64,000 nucleotides of DNA, taken from contig NZ_JAGEMM010000004.1 of assembly GCF_017921815.1 (NCBI RefSeq), positions 124,001 through 188,000 on the forward strand, in the 5' to 3' direction. The notes beneath the pieces are model-generated. The model searched no databases. It was not told the origin of the DNA and was given only the letters and a program-made list of their open reading frames with translations. How positions within the stretch are numbered: the stretch's first letter is position 1; each line of letters begins with the position of its first letter. This document shows, in pieces, positions 26,696-35,866 of this stretch. Made by a program: the position numbers and the translations under genes. This DNA comes from Microvirga antarctica (GTDB lineage Bacteria; Pseudomonadota; Alphaproteobacteria; Rhizobiales; Beijerinckiaceae).

Positions 26696-27147
26696 AGCCG
26701 ATCTCCTAGTGGTTCGATAAATGTATGGTGGGGGTGTTTGCCGTTTTTGCGGCCCAGCGGGCGCCAGCGGCGGGTGGCTCCGCAGGGGTGGAGGCGACGG
26801 CCGGTCGAGGCACCATGTGAATCCGACGTTTCATCAGTCACCTTTCCCAAGCAAGAAGCGAAAAGATCTCTGGCGATCGACGCATGCAAAAGTCTTGCGC
26901 ACGCGGTCAAATATCATAAAGATATATCTTTAGAAGAATGTAAAGCGGTCTTTGGAATGGTTCGAGAGAAAACTTTTCCCCAGAATTGGTATAATGTGGC
27001 ACCCCAGCGCTTTGGGCGGAACGCGTGGGAGGGGTCCCGGCAGGTTCCGGCCTCTGGCTTGCACGAAGGCGAGGAATCGCCAATAGGATCCGGCGTTGAA
27101 GCGGGTGCACCCGGTGGCTGCCGCTGCCTGACTTATGAGGTCTGACA
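26696..27147. other. Divergent control region of the seventeen-gene operon (no gene seen)
   Basis: These 452 bp separate the isochorismatase-fold gene from the GntR regulator gene. The half near the regulator is noticeably AT-richer around 26905-26990 than the rest of the window. Short open frames here have no recognisable features. It should contain promoters for both directions; a candidate palindromic operator is listed separately. Confidence 0.6.
26917..26932. promoter_or_regulatory. Perfect 16-bp palindrome, candidate GntR operator
   Basis: TAAAGATATATCTTTA is a perfect 16-bp palindrome in the control region between the operon and its divergent GntR/UTRA regulator gene, about 215 bp before the regulator start. 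GntR regulators bind short palindromes in such regions. It does not match a GntR consensus I know, and AT-rich palindromes can arise by chance. Confidence 0.35.
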
Positions 27148-27981
27148 TTGATGGGCCGCCCAGTTTCAAGAAAACGTTCGCAGGAACCTGAAGCGTCGGG
27201 CGACACGCGTTTTGGCTCCGATCGCTCGCCGATTCCGCTCTACCACCGGATCTACGTGATCCTGCGGGAGCGGATCGTCAACGGCACCTACAAGGTCGGT
27301 CAGACGCTTCCCAGTGAGGCGGAGCTCATGGAGCGCTTCGGCGTCAGCCGCATCACCGCCCGGCGCGCGCTTGATGAGCTGTCGCTCGAGGGACTTGTGG
27401 ATCGGGTCAGGGGGCGTGGTACGCAGGTTTCGGCGGGTGCTGCTCCGCGTGTTGGCGGCGTCCCGATCATCGCGGGGATCGACGGATTGATGGCCAATCT
27501 GTCGATCATCGGCCAGCAGACGACCGTCGAAGTGTTCGAATTCGCCTATGTGGTCGCTCCGGACACGGTGGCGACAGAAATGCAGTTGGGTCCCACCGAT
27601 CTCGTTCAGCGAGCCGTGCGCGTCCGCAGCCTTGCCGATGGGCCGTTCTCCATGTCGACGACGTTCGTGCTCGAGCGGATCGGTCGCACGTACACGCAGG
27701 AAGAATTGGTGGCGATCCCGCTCATCGACCTGATCACACGGGCCGGGACGGCGATCGGCCACGTGAAACAGAGCATTACGGCAGCGCTGGCGGATGAGAT
27801 TTCAGCCCAGCGGCTTGGTGTCCAGCCCGGCTCTCCGTTGTTGAAGCTCAGGCGCGTGTTCTACGACGCCGACAACCGGCCCGTGGACTACGTCGAGATC
27901 TTTTATCGTCCTGATCGTTTCGAATACCGCATGACGTTGTCCCGCGGCGCCGACAACAAATTTCAGCTCGACCGCAGCTAG
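27148..27981 (+). CDS. GntR-family transcriptional regulator with UTRA effector domain (HutC subfamily)
   Basis: A 277-residue regulator. A GntR winged helix lies at about 30-98, with GQTLPSEAELMERFGVSRITARRAL and a GTQV wing. A UTRA ligand-binding domain follows at about 120-270 (DLVQRAVRVRSLADGPFSM; YVEIFYRPDRFEYRM near the end). It is divergent from the long operon 10169-26695, so it probably controls that operon and senses its substrate or an intermediate. No enzyme genes are co-directional with it. Confidence 0.88.
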   Translation: MMGRPVSRKRSQEPEASGDTRFGSDRSPIPLYHRIYVILRERIVNGTYKVGQTLPSEAELMERFGVSRITARRALDELSLEGLVDRVRGRGTQVSAGAAPRVGGVPIIAGIDGLMANLSIIGQQTTVEVFEFAYVVAPDTVATEMQLGPTDLVQRAVRVRSLADGPFSMSTTFVLERIGRTYTQEELVAIPLIDLITRAGTAIGHVKQSITAALADEISAQRLGVQPGSPLLKLRRVFYDADNRPVDYVEIFYRPDRFEYRMTLSRGADNKFQLDRS

Positions 27982-28084
27982 CCGGACCGACAGGACGCCT
28001 CCAAGGACAGGGCCTCGCAGTTCGGCCAAGATTATGTCGGACAGCGTCTCCTCCGCAAACTTACCCGTGGGGGGATAAGGTCAC

Positions 28085-28291
28085 ATGCGTTCATTCATGA
28101 TCCCGGTTGTAGGTTTTCTGGCGCTTGTCATGGGCGGTTGCGCGGTGTCCGGTTCCCTTAGCACCGCGACGGTGACGACGGATGGGCGGGACATCAGCGT
28201 CCAGAGCAGCGACTGGGGTGGGGCGCTCGCCTGCGACTCTGCCGACGTCAACCTATGCTCTGCGGCTGTCCATCGGTCGCGCGTCCCTTGA
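28085..28291 (+). CDS. Small putative lipoprotein
   Basis: A 68-residue protein with an N-terminal hydrophobic stretch and a lipobox-like LVMGGC, so the mature protein would start at Cys19. The first bases of a likely ribosome binding site (GGGGGATAAGG) lie just upstream. The rest is Ser/Thr/Asp-rich with two further Cys. It is not recognised as a named family. It sits between the regulator gene and trhO. Confidence 0.55.
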   Translation: MRSFMIPVVGFLALVMGGCAVSGSLSTATVTTDGRDISVQSSDWGGALACDSADVNLCSAAVHRSRVP

Positions 28292-28354
28292 TGATGGCAG
28301 CGCGAGGCACCGGGATGGCTTTCCCCCTCTCGTGCGGGCTGGTAAAGCAAGGCG

Positions 28355-29113
28355 ATGTCGTACAAGGTTGCCGCCTTCTATCAATTCGTCCCACTGCCCG
28401 ACTTCCGCGATCTCAAGGATCCGCTGGATCGGCTTTGCGTGCGCCTGGGCCTGAAGGGGTCCATTCTGCTTGCGGCTGAAGGAATCAATGGGACGATTGC
28501 GGGCGAAGCCCGTGCGATTGACGCTTTCATCCACGAATGCCTGACCGGCGCCCTGTTCAGCCACCGTCTCGACAATCTCGAGTTGAAGTTGTCCACGGCC
28601 GCCGAGATGCCTTTCCGTCGCTTGAAGATCCGACTCAAGAGGGAAATCGTCACACTCGGCGACATCGCGACCGATCCGACGCGGCAGGTTGGGTCTTATG
28701 TGGAGCCCAAGGCGTGGAACGCGCTGCTCGATACGCCTGATCTGCTGCTCATCGACACGCGCAATCGGTTTGAGGTCGCACTGGGCACATTCGAGGGCGC
28801 CCTCGATCCGGGGATTGACCGATTTAGCGAATTCCGCGATTTCGTCGATCGCCAGCTCGACCCGCGGATCCACAAGACGGTCGCCATGTTCTGCACGGGC
28901 GGCATCCGTTGCGAGAAGGCGAGCTCCTTCATGTTGTCCAGAGGTTTCGAGGCCGTTTATCACCTCAAGGGCGGCGTCCTGAAGTATCTCGAAACCGTTC
29001 CGGAGGCGGACAGCCGGTGGAACGGCGAGTGTTTCGTTTTCGACGAACGGGTGGCGTTGAGCCATGGCCTCGTGGAGAGAGCGCTGGCCAGAGGAGACAC
29101 AGACAGTGACTGA
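28355..29113 (+). CDS. trhO: tRNA uridine hydroxylase, rhodanese-related (TrhO/YceA)
   Basis: A 252-residue protein that hydroxylates uridine 34 of certain tRNAs using oxygen (known for E. coli TrhO/YceA). The N-terminal acylphosphatase-like domain has GLKGSILLAAEGINGT. The rhodanese domain carries CTGGIRCEKAS with the active Cys at 180 and a second Cys at 186. It is slightly shorter than the E. coli protein because the C-terminal extension is absent. It overlaps slyX by eight bases. Confidence 0.92.
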   Translation: MSYKVAAFYQFVPLPDFRDLKDPLDRLCVRLGLKGSILLAAEGINGTIAGEARAIDAFIHECLTGALFSHRLDNLELKLSTAAEMPFRRLKIRLKREIVTLGDIATDPTRQVGSYVEPKAWNALLDTPDLLLIDTRNRFEVALGTFEGALDPGIDRFSEFRDFVDRQLDPRIHKTVAMFCTGGIRCEKASSFMLSRGFEAVYHLKGGVLKYLETVPEADSRWNGECFVFDERVALSHGLVERALARGDTDSD

Positions 29114-29324
29114 CCTTGAGACACTGGGCGCCCGCGTGGATCACCTCGAGATGCGTTTTGCCCACCAGGATCATGTGATCGACGAATTGAACAACACCAT
29201 CACCGAGCAGTGGAAGCACATCGATGCTCTGACCCGACGCCTTGTCGCGCTCGGTGATCGTGTGCAGGAGGCTGCCGTCAACGCGGGCAGCTCCGCGCCG
29301 GAACCCCCGCCGCCTCATTACTGA
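29106..29324 (+). CDS. slyX: SlyX family protein
   Basis: About 72 residues, a short coiled-coil protein: LGARVDHLEMRFAHQDHVID, then LNNTITEQWKHID with the heptad pattern of SlyX, and a Pro-rich tail ending PPPPHY, as in other SlyX proteins. The GTG at 29106 was chosen because GAGGAG lies about ten bases upstream; an upstream ATG at 29064 would overlap trhO more deeply. The function of SlyX is not established. Confidence 0.82.
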   Translation: MTDLETLGARVDHLEMRFAHQDHVIDELNNTITEQWKHIDALTRRLVALGDRVQEAAVNAGSSAPEPPPPHY

Positions 29325-29402
29325 GGGACCGTCGCCCAGCGGGGCTCGCGTGATGGGGGCGCGCAACTCCGGTTCATTCTCGTCGAGTTGAGGAGCACTC
29401 AC

Positions 29403-30272
29403 ATGCCGCACGATTCGTTTGTTCTTGCGCTCTCCTGCGCCAACAGACCCGGGATCGTCGCCGCGGTCTCGACGCATCTGTTTCAATCGGGCTTCAACAT
29501 TCTCGACGCGCAGCAATTTGACGATGTCGAAACCAATAATTTCTTCATGCGAATCGTCTTCGACACTGTCGATTCCACATCGGAGCCGGCGGCGGCCGAT
29601 CTCGCAAGGGCGTTCGAACCGATCGCCATCCGATACGGCATGACATGGAGTCTTCGCCACGAATGTCAGCGCCGCCGGGTCATGCTGCTGGTGTCGAAGT
29701 TCGATCATTGCCTGAACGATCTCCTCTATCGCTGGCAGATCGGCGAGCTCCAGATGGATATCAGCGCAATCGTGTCGAATTACCCGCGTGAGACTTTCGC
29801 TCACGCGCATTTCGGCGATATCCCGTTCTTCCATCTTCCGGTCTCGAAAGCGACCAAACGGGAGCAGGAGGCACAACTCTGGGCGCTGATCGAAGAGACC
29901 GAAACGGATCTCGTGGTCCTCGCGCGCTACATGCAGATCCTCTCCGATGACCTCGCGGCCAAGCTCACAGGGCGGTGCATCAATATTCACCACTCGTTCC
30001 TGCCAGGCTTCAAGGGCGCAAAGCCCTATCATCAGGCTCACGAGCGCGGCGTGAAGTTGATCGGAGCGACATCTCACTTCGTGACCGGCGATCTCGACGA
30101 AGGCCCGATCATTGATCAGGACGTCGAGCGCATCTCACACCGGGATACACCGGAGGATCTCGTTCGCAAGGGCCGTGATATCGAACGGCGGGTGCTGGCG
30201 CGCGCAGTGCGCTACTATCTTGAGGATCGCGTCCTGCTCAGCGGCAAGAAGACGGTCGTGTTGACCGGGTGA
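29403..30272 (+). CDS. purU: Formyltetrahydrofolate deformylase
   Basis: A 289-residue enzyme that hydrolyses 10-formyltetrahydrofolate to formate and tetrahydrofolate. An N-terminal ACT domain ([17 protein letters not shown]) is followed by a formyltransferase-like catalytic domain with NIHHSFLP at 194-201 and [14 protein letters not shown] near 224-238. Length matches PurU. The start at 29403 follows GAGGAG. It stands alone, downstream of slyX. Confidence 0.95.
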   Translation: MPHDSFVLALSCANRPGIVAAVSTHLFQSGFNILDAQQFDDVETNNFFMRIVFDTVDSTSEPAAADLARAFEPIAIRYGMTWSLRHECQRRRVMLLVSKFDHCLNDLLYRWQIGELQMDISAIVSNYPRETFAHAHFGDIPFFHLPVSKATKREQEAQLWALIEETETDLVVLARYMQILSDDLAAKLTGRCINIHHSFLPGFKGAKPYHQAHERGVKLIGATSHFVTGDLDEGPIIDQDVERISHRDTPEDLVRKGRDIERRVLARAVRYYLEDRVLLSGKKTVVLTG

Positions 30273-30292
30273 GACGGAGGGTGCGGCTGCTC

Positions 30293-30544
30293 TCAGCGGC
30301 GGACAACCTCGTCCTCGCGCGCATCTCCTGGAACAGCCAGGCTCTCAAGGGCGGCATGGTGACGGGCCGACCGGGCGTTGCGCTCGCGGATGACCTCGCG
30401 TCGCCACTCGATCACTCCGGGAATGAGCGCGCAAGCCGCGCCGCCGACCGCGTAGGCTGCGAAGGCTGCCAGCCATCCATAGGGCAGGGCGAGATAGGCC
30501 GAAAACAGCCCGCCCACGAGCCCAAACAGGAATATCGATATCAT
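30293..30544 (-). CDS. Small membrane protein of unknown function
   Basis: An 83-residue protein with two hydrophobic helices (FLFGLVGGLFSAYLALPYG and WLAAFAAYAVGGAACALI) and a charged C-terminal tail. The ATG at 30544 overlaps the stop of the HNH-like gene as ATGA, so the two are likely co-translated. A longer in-frame reading overlaps the upstream gene fully and is less likely. No family recognised. Confidence 0.6.
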   Translation of the reverse strand: MISIFLFGLVGGLFSAYLALPYGWLAAFAAYAVGGAACALIPGVIEWRREVIRERNARSARHHAALESLAVPGDAREDEVVRR

Positions 30545-31302
30545 GAGACCGCATCCTCCAGCACTGCACCAGAGGTCTCCAACAGGGTCTTGAAGGATTC
30601 TGCCGCGCGCCTCTTTGCGCGAAGCGACGCCTCCTGCGCGCATTTGTCGAAATGAGCGCTCTTGTTAATGACCTGGAGGTTTGGCGCGCCCCAGAAGGCT
30701 AGCAATTCCGGCCACGGCCGGTCCCGATGGTCTGCCCAGACGGCAAAGAGTGGGGTTCGGTGATCGACTTCGGACGTTTTCAGAAGACGTTTGCCTGTGG
30801 CCGGACATTTCCGGCCTTGACGGACTTTGAGGCTTCGCAAGTGCCCCGTCGGGGCGGCCCAGAACTCCCAAGCGACCACGCAGGCCGCGTGCCATGTCGC
30901 ATTCTTGTTGGGGTGATCGTCGCCCCAGAGGTCTATATGCCACCCCAAACGGTAGACCGGCTGTCCGCAGACGCAACAATGTCCAGGACCGAGCGAATAC
31001 TTGGCCTCCCGGTAGGGTGCGGGTGGGGTGCGGAACGATATGGGTGAACCGCTCCCCGCCTCCCGATCCAGCTGCCAGGTCCAAGTTTCGGGAGCCTTGC
31101 TCTTCGCCGCCAGCGCTCGGCACAGGCGATCGGCGAGCAAGGGGCGGTGCCGCCAGTAGGATTCGACGGCACGGCGCTGCGTCGGCGGCGTGAACGGTTG
31201 GCGCAGCGCATGCGCGAGGACGCAAGGCGGGAAATCAGCCGACAGCCTGCGGGCCAATCGGACACGGGATTTCTCGTTTCTCTCGTCTCGCCAATTGGAC
31301 AT
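30541..31302 (-). CDS. HNH-endonuclease-like zinc protein
   Basis: A 253-residue protein with an HNH-like layout. A zinc-knuckle CCVCG is at 109-113. EVDHRTPL is at 178-185, matching the first His of HNH nucleases (EVDHIIPL). LQVINKSAHFDKC at 209-221 fits the Asn/His part and a final Cys. Another Cys pair (C141, C166) lies between. The N-terminal 70 residues are basic. Nuclease activity is inferred from the motif only. It is coupled by ATGA to the small membrane protein gene, and no restriction or toxin partner is recognisable. Confidence 0.65.
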   Translation of the reverse strand: MSNWRDERNEKSRVRLARRLSADFPPCVLAHALRQPFTPPTQRRAVESYWRHRPLLADRLCRALAAKSKAPETWTWQLDREAGSGSPISFRTPPAPYREAKYSLGPGHCCVCGQPVYRLGWHIDLWGDDHPNKNATWHAACVVAWEFWAAPTGHLRSLKVRQGRKCPATGKRLLKTSEVDHRTPLFAVWADHRDRPWPELLAFWGAPNLQVINKSAHFDKCAQEASLRAKRRAAESFKTLLETSGAVLEDAVS

Positions 31303-31460
31303 GTGCTCGGGCGCTCTCGGAATCTGATGTCGCTCGTTGAAGGTCCGGGGGGCGACCCTCCCATAACCCTGTTAAAGAATCACGAAGGAAACGGTCGCAG
31401 GTGACAGAATTTCATTGCGTCGGCGGCAGGTTAGACATTCCGGCAGGGAGCCGCTGGTGG

Positions 31461-33314
31461 TCACTTTTTGAACGACCCTGGCGGACCGTAGGGACTGGAT
31501 ACGACTTCGATGCCGTTCTCGCAGAAGCCCTTCTGCACGGCCGTAAGAACCGCCTTCTTGATGGCAAACTGCTGGCCAGCGCGCGCTTTGAACTTCCCCC
31601 GAATAATCAGGGTGCCGTCCTCAACGGCGGATATACCCTGACTCTTGAAGGTTTCGAGAAGGTCAGGCTGAAGCTCAGGGTCCTCGGCAATGGACTTGCC
31701 GATTTCCTTGAACATCTTTCGGACCTTCTCGACATCGGTGTCGAAGGCCACCCGGAAGGCGAATTTTTCGATCACCCAACCTCGGCTGAAATTGACGACT
31801 TTTCCAATCTGACCATATGGCACGCTCGCGAGGGCTCCGCGGGCGTTGCGCAGACTGACGGAGCGGACGGAGATTTTCTCGACCGTTCCCTTGGCGCCCG
31901 GCGCTTCAATGTACTCGCCCAGGCGGAATGCGTCATCGATGAGAAAGAAGAGACCGGAAACGATGTCCTTCACGAGGGTCTGAGATCCGAAGCCGATGGC
32001 TATGCCGAAGATGCTCAGACCTCCCACGATCGGCCAGACATTGATGCCGATGGCGATGAGGATGGTAAGAACGGTCAGACAGAGCAAACCGATTTTGATG
32101 GTGCCGCTGAGCAACGGCAGAAGAGTCCCCAGACGTGAACGGGGCCCTCCCACCTCGACGAGGGTTCCGCTATGGCCCTCCGACTGAGCGACGCGGCTCG
32201 TAAAGGCACTGACGGAATTCCACAGGAACGCCGCGGCCAGCGAGATCAGACCAATCTCGACAACACGACGCGCAATCTCCGCTGCTTCAATTCCGAGAGC
32301 CGTCAGCAACGGGAGAATCCAGAGGTAAAGAAGCAGGCAGACGATAGCGATCGCAACGACGAATCGCGTGGTTTTGCGCAGGGCTACCGCGACGATGGGA
32401 AGGGACGGTGAGTTGACGCCCCGCTCAATCCACTGCGCCACGATCCGGTCGAGATGAGGGGCGATCAGCACCAGGATCAGGGTGGAGAAGATGGCCAGGG
32501 GAGGCAACGGGCGACCCACGGTTGTTCCAACCTGAAGGGCGATCCACGTCATGACGATCACCACAATGGCAATCCAGGGCCAACTGGCGGCGATATGCTG
32601 CCGGGCGCGCGATGCGGTTCCCGGTGGCGCGATCAACGCCTCGACCACGTGTCGATGGCGGGCATAAGCGTAGACGAGAAGCAGCATCGCGGGAATCGAC
32701 ACGAGGATTGTCCCGACAACATCCCGCAGGGCCGGGCCAGTGTCGTAGATCCGTAAAGTCGCCGTGAGAGCAATCCCCAGCAGTCCCCAGAGAATCCCGA
32801 ACTGGATCGTGCGGGAAAATCCCTCGGACCCCGGCCGGGAATCCTCCGCCCCGTCACGAACCTCCCCTCTGAAGAGGCTCTGCAAACCCGCGCGAACGAG
32901 AATATAGAGGGTGACCGCCATGACCCATATTCTCAGGATCCGGCGCAGCTCAAGATCCGCCACGGTGAAGCGGGTCAGAAGGAACATGGCCGCGAAGACG
33001 AGCAAAGTCGCGCCAATGCGCACGCCTGCCCGTCTCCAGCCTTTGGCGTCACCATGACGACGGTTCATGAGTCGCTGCGCGAGGCGTGTCAAACCATAGG
33101 TCAGGAGAGCCGTTCCAACCAAAAGCAGGACGAGCGTGCCGATCGTCAGGCCTTTCGCCCCAAGGCTGAGCTGAAACGCGCTCCAGTCATCGCCGATCAG
33201 GCGCACCGACGTCAGCCGAGCGATCAAGCCTTGTTCGAGAGTGCCGGAGGCCTCCTCGATCCGCGAGACGAGTTCGGTCGGGTCGTTGTTCAGCAATTCG
33301 GCCTCAGCCATCAT
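31461..33314 (-). CDS. Mechanosensitive ion channel of the MscS family (large form)
   Basis: A 617-residue inner-membrane protein with about ten hydrophobic helices and an MscS core in the C-terminal third: GSQTLVKDIVSGLFFLIDDAF, then IEAPGAKGTVEKISVRSVSLRN and VPYGQIGKVVNFSRG. The cytoplasmic beta and alpha-beta domain follows. It relieves turgor on hypo-osmotic shock (family knowledge). It starts with two consecutive Met codons (33314 or 33311). It stands alone. Confidence 0.93.
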   Translation of the reverse strand: MMAEAELLNNDPTELVSRIEEASGTLEQGLIARLTSVRLIGDDWSAFQLSLGAKGLTIGTLVLLLVGTALLTYGLTRLAQRLMNRRHGDAKGWRRAGVRIGATLLVFAAMFLLTRFTVADLELRRILRIWVMAVTLYILVRAGLQSLFRGEVRDGAEDSRPGSEGFSRTIQFGILWGLLGIALTATLRIYDTGPALRDVVGTILVSIPAMLLLVYAYARHRHVVEALIAPPGTASRARQHIAASWPWIAIVVIVMTWIALQVGTTVGRPLPPLAIFSTLILVLIAPHLDRIVAQWIERGVNSPSLPIVAVALRKTTRFVVAIAIVCLLLYLWILPLLTALGIEAAEIARRVVEIGLISLAAAFLWNSVSAFTSRVAQSEGHSGTLVEVGGPRSRLGTLLPLLSGTIKIGLLCLTVLTILIAIGINVWPIVGGLSIFGIAIGFGSQTLVKDIVSGLFFLIDDAFRLGEYIEAPGAKGTVEKISVRSVSLRNARGALASVPYGQIGKVVNFSRGWVIEKFAFRVAFDTDVEKVRKMFKEIGKSIAEDPELQPDLLETFKSQGISAVEDGTLIIRGKFKARAGQQFAIKKAVLTAVQKGFCENGIEVVSSPYGPPGSFKK

Positions 33315-33469
33315 CGGTCCCCACAGCCGCTAGTCAGAATAGCGATCTTTTGCCGTTAAGGGATTGTTATCCGTTGAAATGGTGAACGCGACGCCGCAGT
33401 CGACGCGCTGAGGAGTGGGGAACGCGGTTCAGCGACAGCAGAAGCCTCCGCCTCCAGCCAGGGCCGGCA

Positions 33470-33495
33470 CCCCAGCGGGCATTATTCCCGCGGGG
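33470..33495 (-). terminator. GC-rich hairpin downstream of the host-attachment gene, weak terminator candidate
   Basis: CCCC-A-GCGGG pairs with CCCGC-GGGG across a seven-base loop, leaving one unpaired base. It lies 15 bp beyond the stop of the host-attachment gene. No U-tract follows in either direction, so rho-independent termination is uncertain. Confidence 0.3.
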
Positions 33496-33509
33496 CTTAT
33501 CTTCAACAA

Positions 33510-33911
33510 TCAGACTTTTGCGATGGCTGCTGCGATCTCCTCGGCGGATTGGCCGGTCATATCTTTCGCAATCTCACCCACGAGCTTCGCTTCAAGTTGC
33601 TTATGCCAGTGTTTGCGCAGCTCTCCCAAGGTTTTGGGAGCGGCGACCACGACCAGATAAGTCATTTCACCGGCCAACGCCCGCTTGTTCAGCATGGCAG
33701 CTACGCCCGCCGCAAATCCATCTTCCGCCTGGGTGTCATTGTCGGGATTACCAGAGCTGGAGCTATGGCCGCCTGATCCAGCCCGGCCCTCTTCCATATG
33801 CGGCGTCGCCAGAGGCGACAAATGGGGGGCGTGATCTCCCACATTGGTGAACATGAGAAGCTTCTCGCCGTCTACGACCGCCACGAGGGCGCCTTTTTCC
33901 AAGATCATCAC
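33510..33911 (-). CDS. Host attachment protein family
   Basis: A 133-residue protein of the family first described as required for attachment to host cells. The N-terminal VAVVDGEKLLMFTN strand, a central low-complexity Gly/Ser loop (about residues 45-60) and the C-terminal LVVVAAPKTLGELRKHWHK motif are typical. Many free-living Hyphomicrobiales carry it, so the name does not prove a host association. It stands alone. Confidence 0.82.
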   Translation of the reverse strand: MMILEKGALVAVVDGEKLLMFTNVGDHAPHLSPLATPHMEEGRAGSGGHSSSSGNPDNDTQAEDGFAAGVAAMLNKRALAGEMTYLVVVAAPKTLGELRKHWHKQLEAKLVGEIAKDMTGQSAEEIAAAIAKV

Positions 33912-34353
33912 GCACGTCCTTGCATCTTTGATGGGGCATGGCTAACGGCCCTGGGAAGATGCGGTTCCTCAGGCCGACGCGGCCTGGTCGACAGACGGAC
34001 GCACCAGGTCGCGATTCTGATTGCAGTTCACGTGGGGCAACTGGCCAGGGGCGCGCTGTTGCGGCTGTCTCGATCACGCGTCAGAGGCAGGTTCCTGCGC
34101 GACTGTGCCAAATCCCACAGGTAACCGCCTTGGCGGTCTGGCTTTCCCAAGAGCGCTCTGGCACGGTGGGGATGCTCTTGTGCACAACATTGCTTGAGAT
34201 CGCCCACGCCTCAGTAAATCTGGCCCTGCCAAGTAGGGACGGATACCGGGACTTGGGGATGGTGGAAATCCGCCTAGGATGACGATCGGTATTGGATCAA
34301 GTCGAACTGGTCACCGGGAACAAAACGGTATCGTCATATGATGTCATCCGCCG
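33912..34353. other. Intergenic region, no supported gene
   Basis: These 442 bp lie between two divergent genes (host-attachment and TAXI-like) and should hold their promoters. Short open frames present here have no recognisable domain, weak ribosome binding sites and unusual composition. No RNA gene was recognised. Confidence 0.5.
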
Positions 34354-35688
34354 ATGAGTGACCGTCCCAGACCGATGCGCATGGCCTATTGGAGCATGGG
34401 TCTTTTGATCGTTGCGGCGATCGCCATCGCCATCCATTTCGGCTCACCGCATGCGACGATCCGCGTGACGACGGGCGCCTTTGGCACGGAGAGTGCACGT
34501 TTCATCACCGCACTCAGCACGGAATCCGCAAAGGATCACCCGCTGATCAGGTTCCAGCCTGTGCCGGTTGCAGACCTCCAAGCCAGCTCAGCTGCGATCG
34601 AGTCAGGAACGGCGGATCTCGCGCTGATCAGGAGTGATGTCTCGCCCCCGGCCAATGGACAGACGATCGCCATCATTCGGCGGGATGCGGTGGCCTTGGT
34701 GCTCCCTCCAAAATCGCCCATCGACAGCATCTCGAAGCTGGTGGGTAAAACCATCGGGATCCCTGAGGGACGGCTTCAGGTCGACAATTCTGCGCTGCTT
34801 GATACGATCCTTACTTATTACAATGTCCCTCCTAAGGACGTGCACCGGGTCTTCCTGCCTCCGGACGCCATGGTGGCGGCTGTTCACCAGAAGCAGATCG
34901 CGGCGATCCTTTCTGTTGGCCCGGTCGCTCCAGGCGAGGCAGTCGCGGCCGTGTCCGCGATGGCGAAAGGCACTGGCGGGACGCCAACCTTGCTGGCATT
35001 CGCTGATGCGGACGCCTTTCACAGCCGTTACCCCGCCTTCGAATCTCTCGATATCCCGGAAGGCGGTCTGCGGACGCGCCCGGCAACGCCGGACGACACG
35101 GTCACGACCCTGTCGGTGAGCTATCGGCTTGTTGCCAGCGACACCATGCTCGACGTCATCGCAGGCGCCATCGCGCGGGACATTCTCACGGGAAAGCCGA
35201 AGCTTGTGGCGCTGACCCCCCTCGCAAGCCAGATCGAGGCCCCAGACCCTGACGACAAGAATCCTATCCTTCCGGTTCATCCCGGTGTGGCCAACTATCT
35301 CAATAATGGCGAGCAGAGCTTCTTCGACGAATTCCAAAGCTATTTCTACGTGCTCGCGGCGGTATTGAGCGTTTTGGGGTCCCTCTCTACTGCCGTCTTG
35401 GCGCGATTGAGAACTCGCCGCTCGCTCGCCGACCAGGCGAGGATCGGTGAGATGATCCAGATTGCCGACGCCGCCCGCGGCGCCGACGAGGTGACACTCG
35501 ACCGGCTAGAGGAAACCCTGCATCGCCTTGTCGACAACGCCGTGGCCTCAAGCGGCCACGCCGGCGACGGCTCGACGGTTTCGCTTGCGGTCAATCATGC
35601 ACGCTATGCGATCCAGGCCCGCCGGGGTGTGCTGCTAGCCGGTGGCGGGGTCGCGAGAGAGCTCGGGTCGCGGCAGGTGGCATTGTAA
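34354..35688 (+). CDS. TAXI-family solute-binding-like membrane-anchored protein
   Basis: A 444-residue protein. One N-terminal helix (about residues 11-27) is followed by a TAXI-type periplasmic binding domain (IRVTTGAFGTESARFI; ESGTADLALIRSD; VGKTIGIPEG). A second helix lies near 330-352, followed by a cytoplasmic-looking tail of about 90 residues. The second helix and tail make it a tethered sensor or receptor rather than a free TRAP receptor. No TRAP permease gene is nearby. The ligand is unknown. Confidence 0.78.
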   Translation: MSDRPRPMRMAYWSMGLLIVAAIAIAIHFGSPHATIRVTTGAFGTESARFITALSTESAKDHPLIRFQPVPVADLQASSAAIESGTADLALIRSDVSPPANGQTIAIIRRDAVALVLPPKSPIDSISKLVGKTIGIPEGRLQVDNSALLDTILTYYNVPPKDVHRVFLPPDAMVAAVHQKQIAAILSVGPVAPGEAVAAVSAMAKGTGGTPTLLAFADADAFHSRYPAFESLDIPEGGLRTRPATPDDTVTTLSVSYRLVASDTMLDVIAGAIARDILTGKPKLVALTPLASQIEAPDPDDKNPILPVHPGVANYLNNGEQSFFDEFQSYFYVLAAVLSVLGSLSTAVLARLRTRRSLADQARIGEMIQIADAARGADEVTLDRLEETLHRLVDNAVASSGHAGDGSTVSLAVNHARYAIQARRGVLLAGGGVARELGSRQVAL

Positions 35689-35866
35689 CGCGGCAACGTG
35701 CGACGGCTCACCACGGCGTCGCGCCAAAGCACACGCTTTGGGCGACGTGAGTTCGCAATGACGATGCGAGCGGAAGGAGCGTCGCAACCCTCTTTTACCT
35801 GGCGATATGCCAGAGAATTGCTCCACGGCCATCCTCGCCCCCCCTTCAGGCAGCTGCCGCCGATGC

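Noticed and set aside
33470..33495. Hairpin as a confident rho-independent terminator
   Set aside because: The stem is good but no U-tract follows, so I list it only as a weak candidate.
33938..34282. Open frame of 114 codons in the gap before the TAXI-like gene
   Set aside because: No convincing ribosome binding site, no recognisable domain, unusual composition for this genome.
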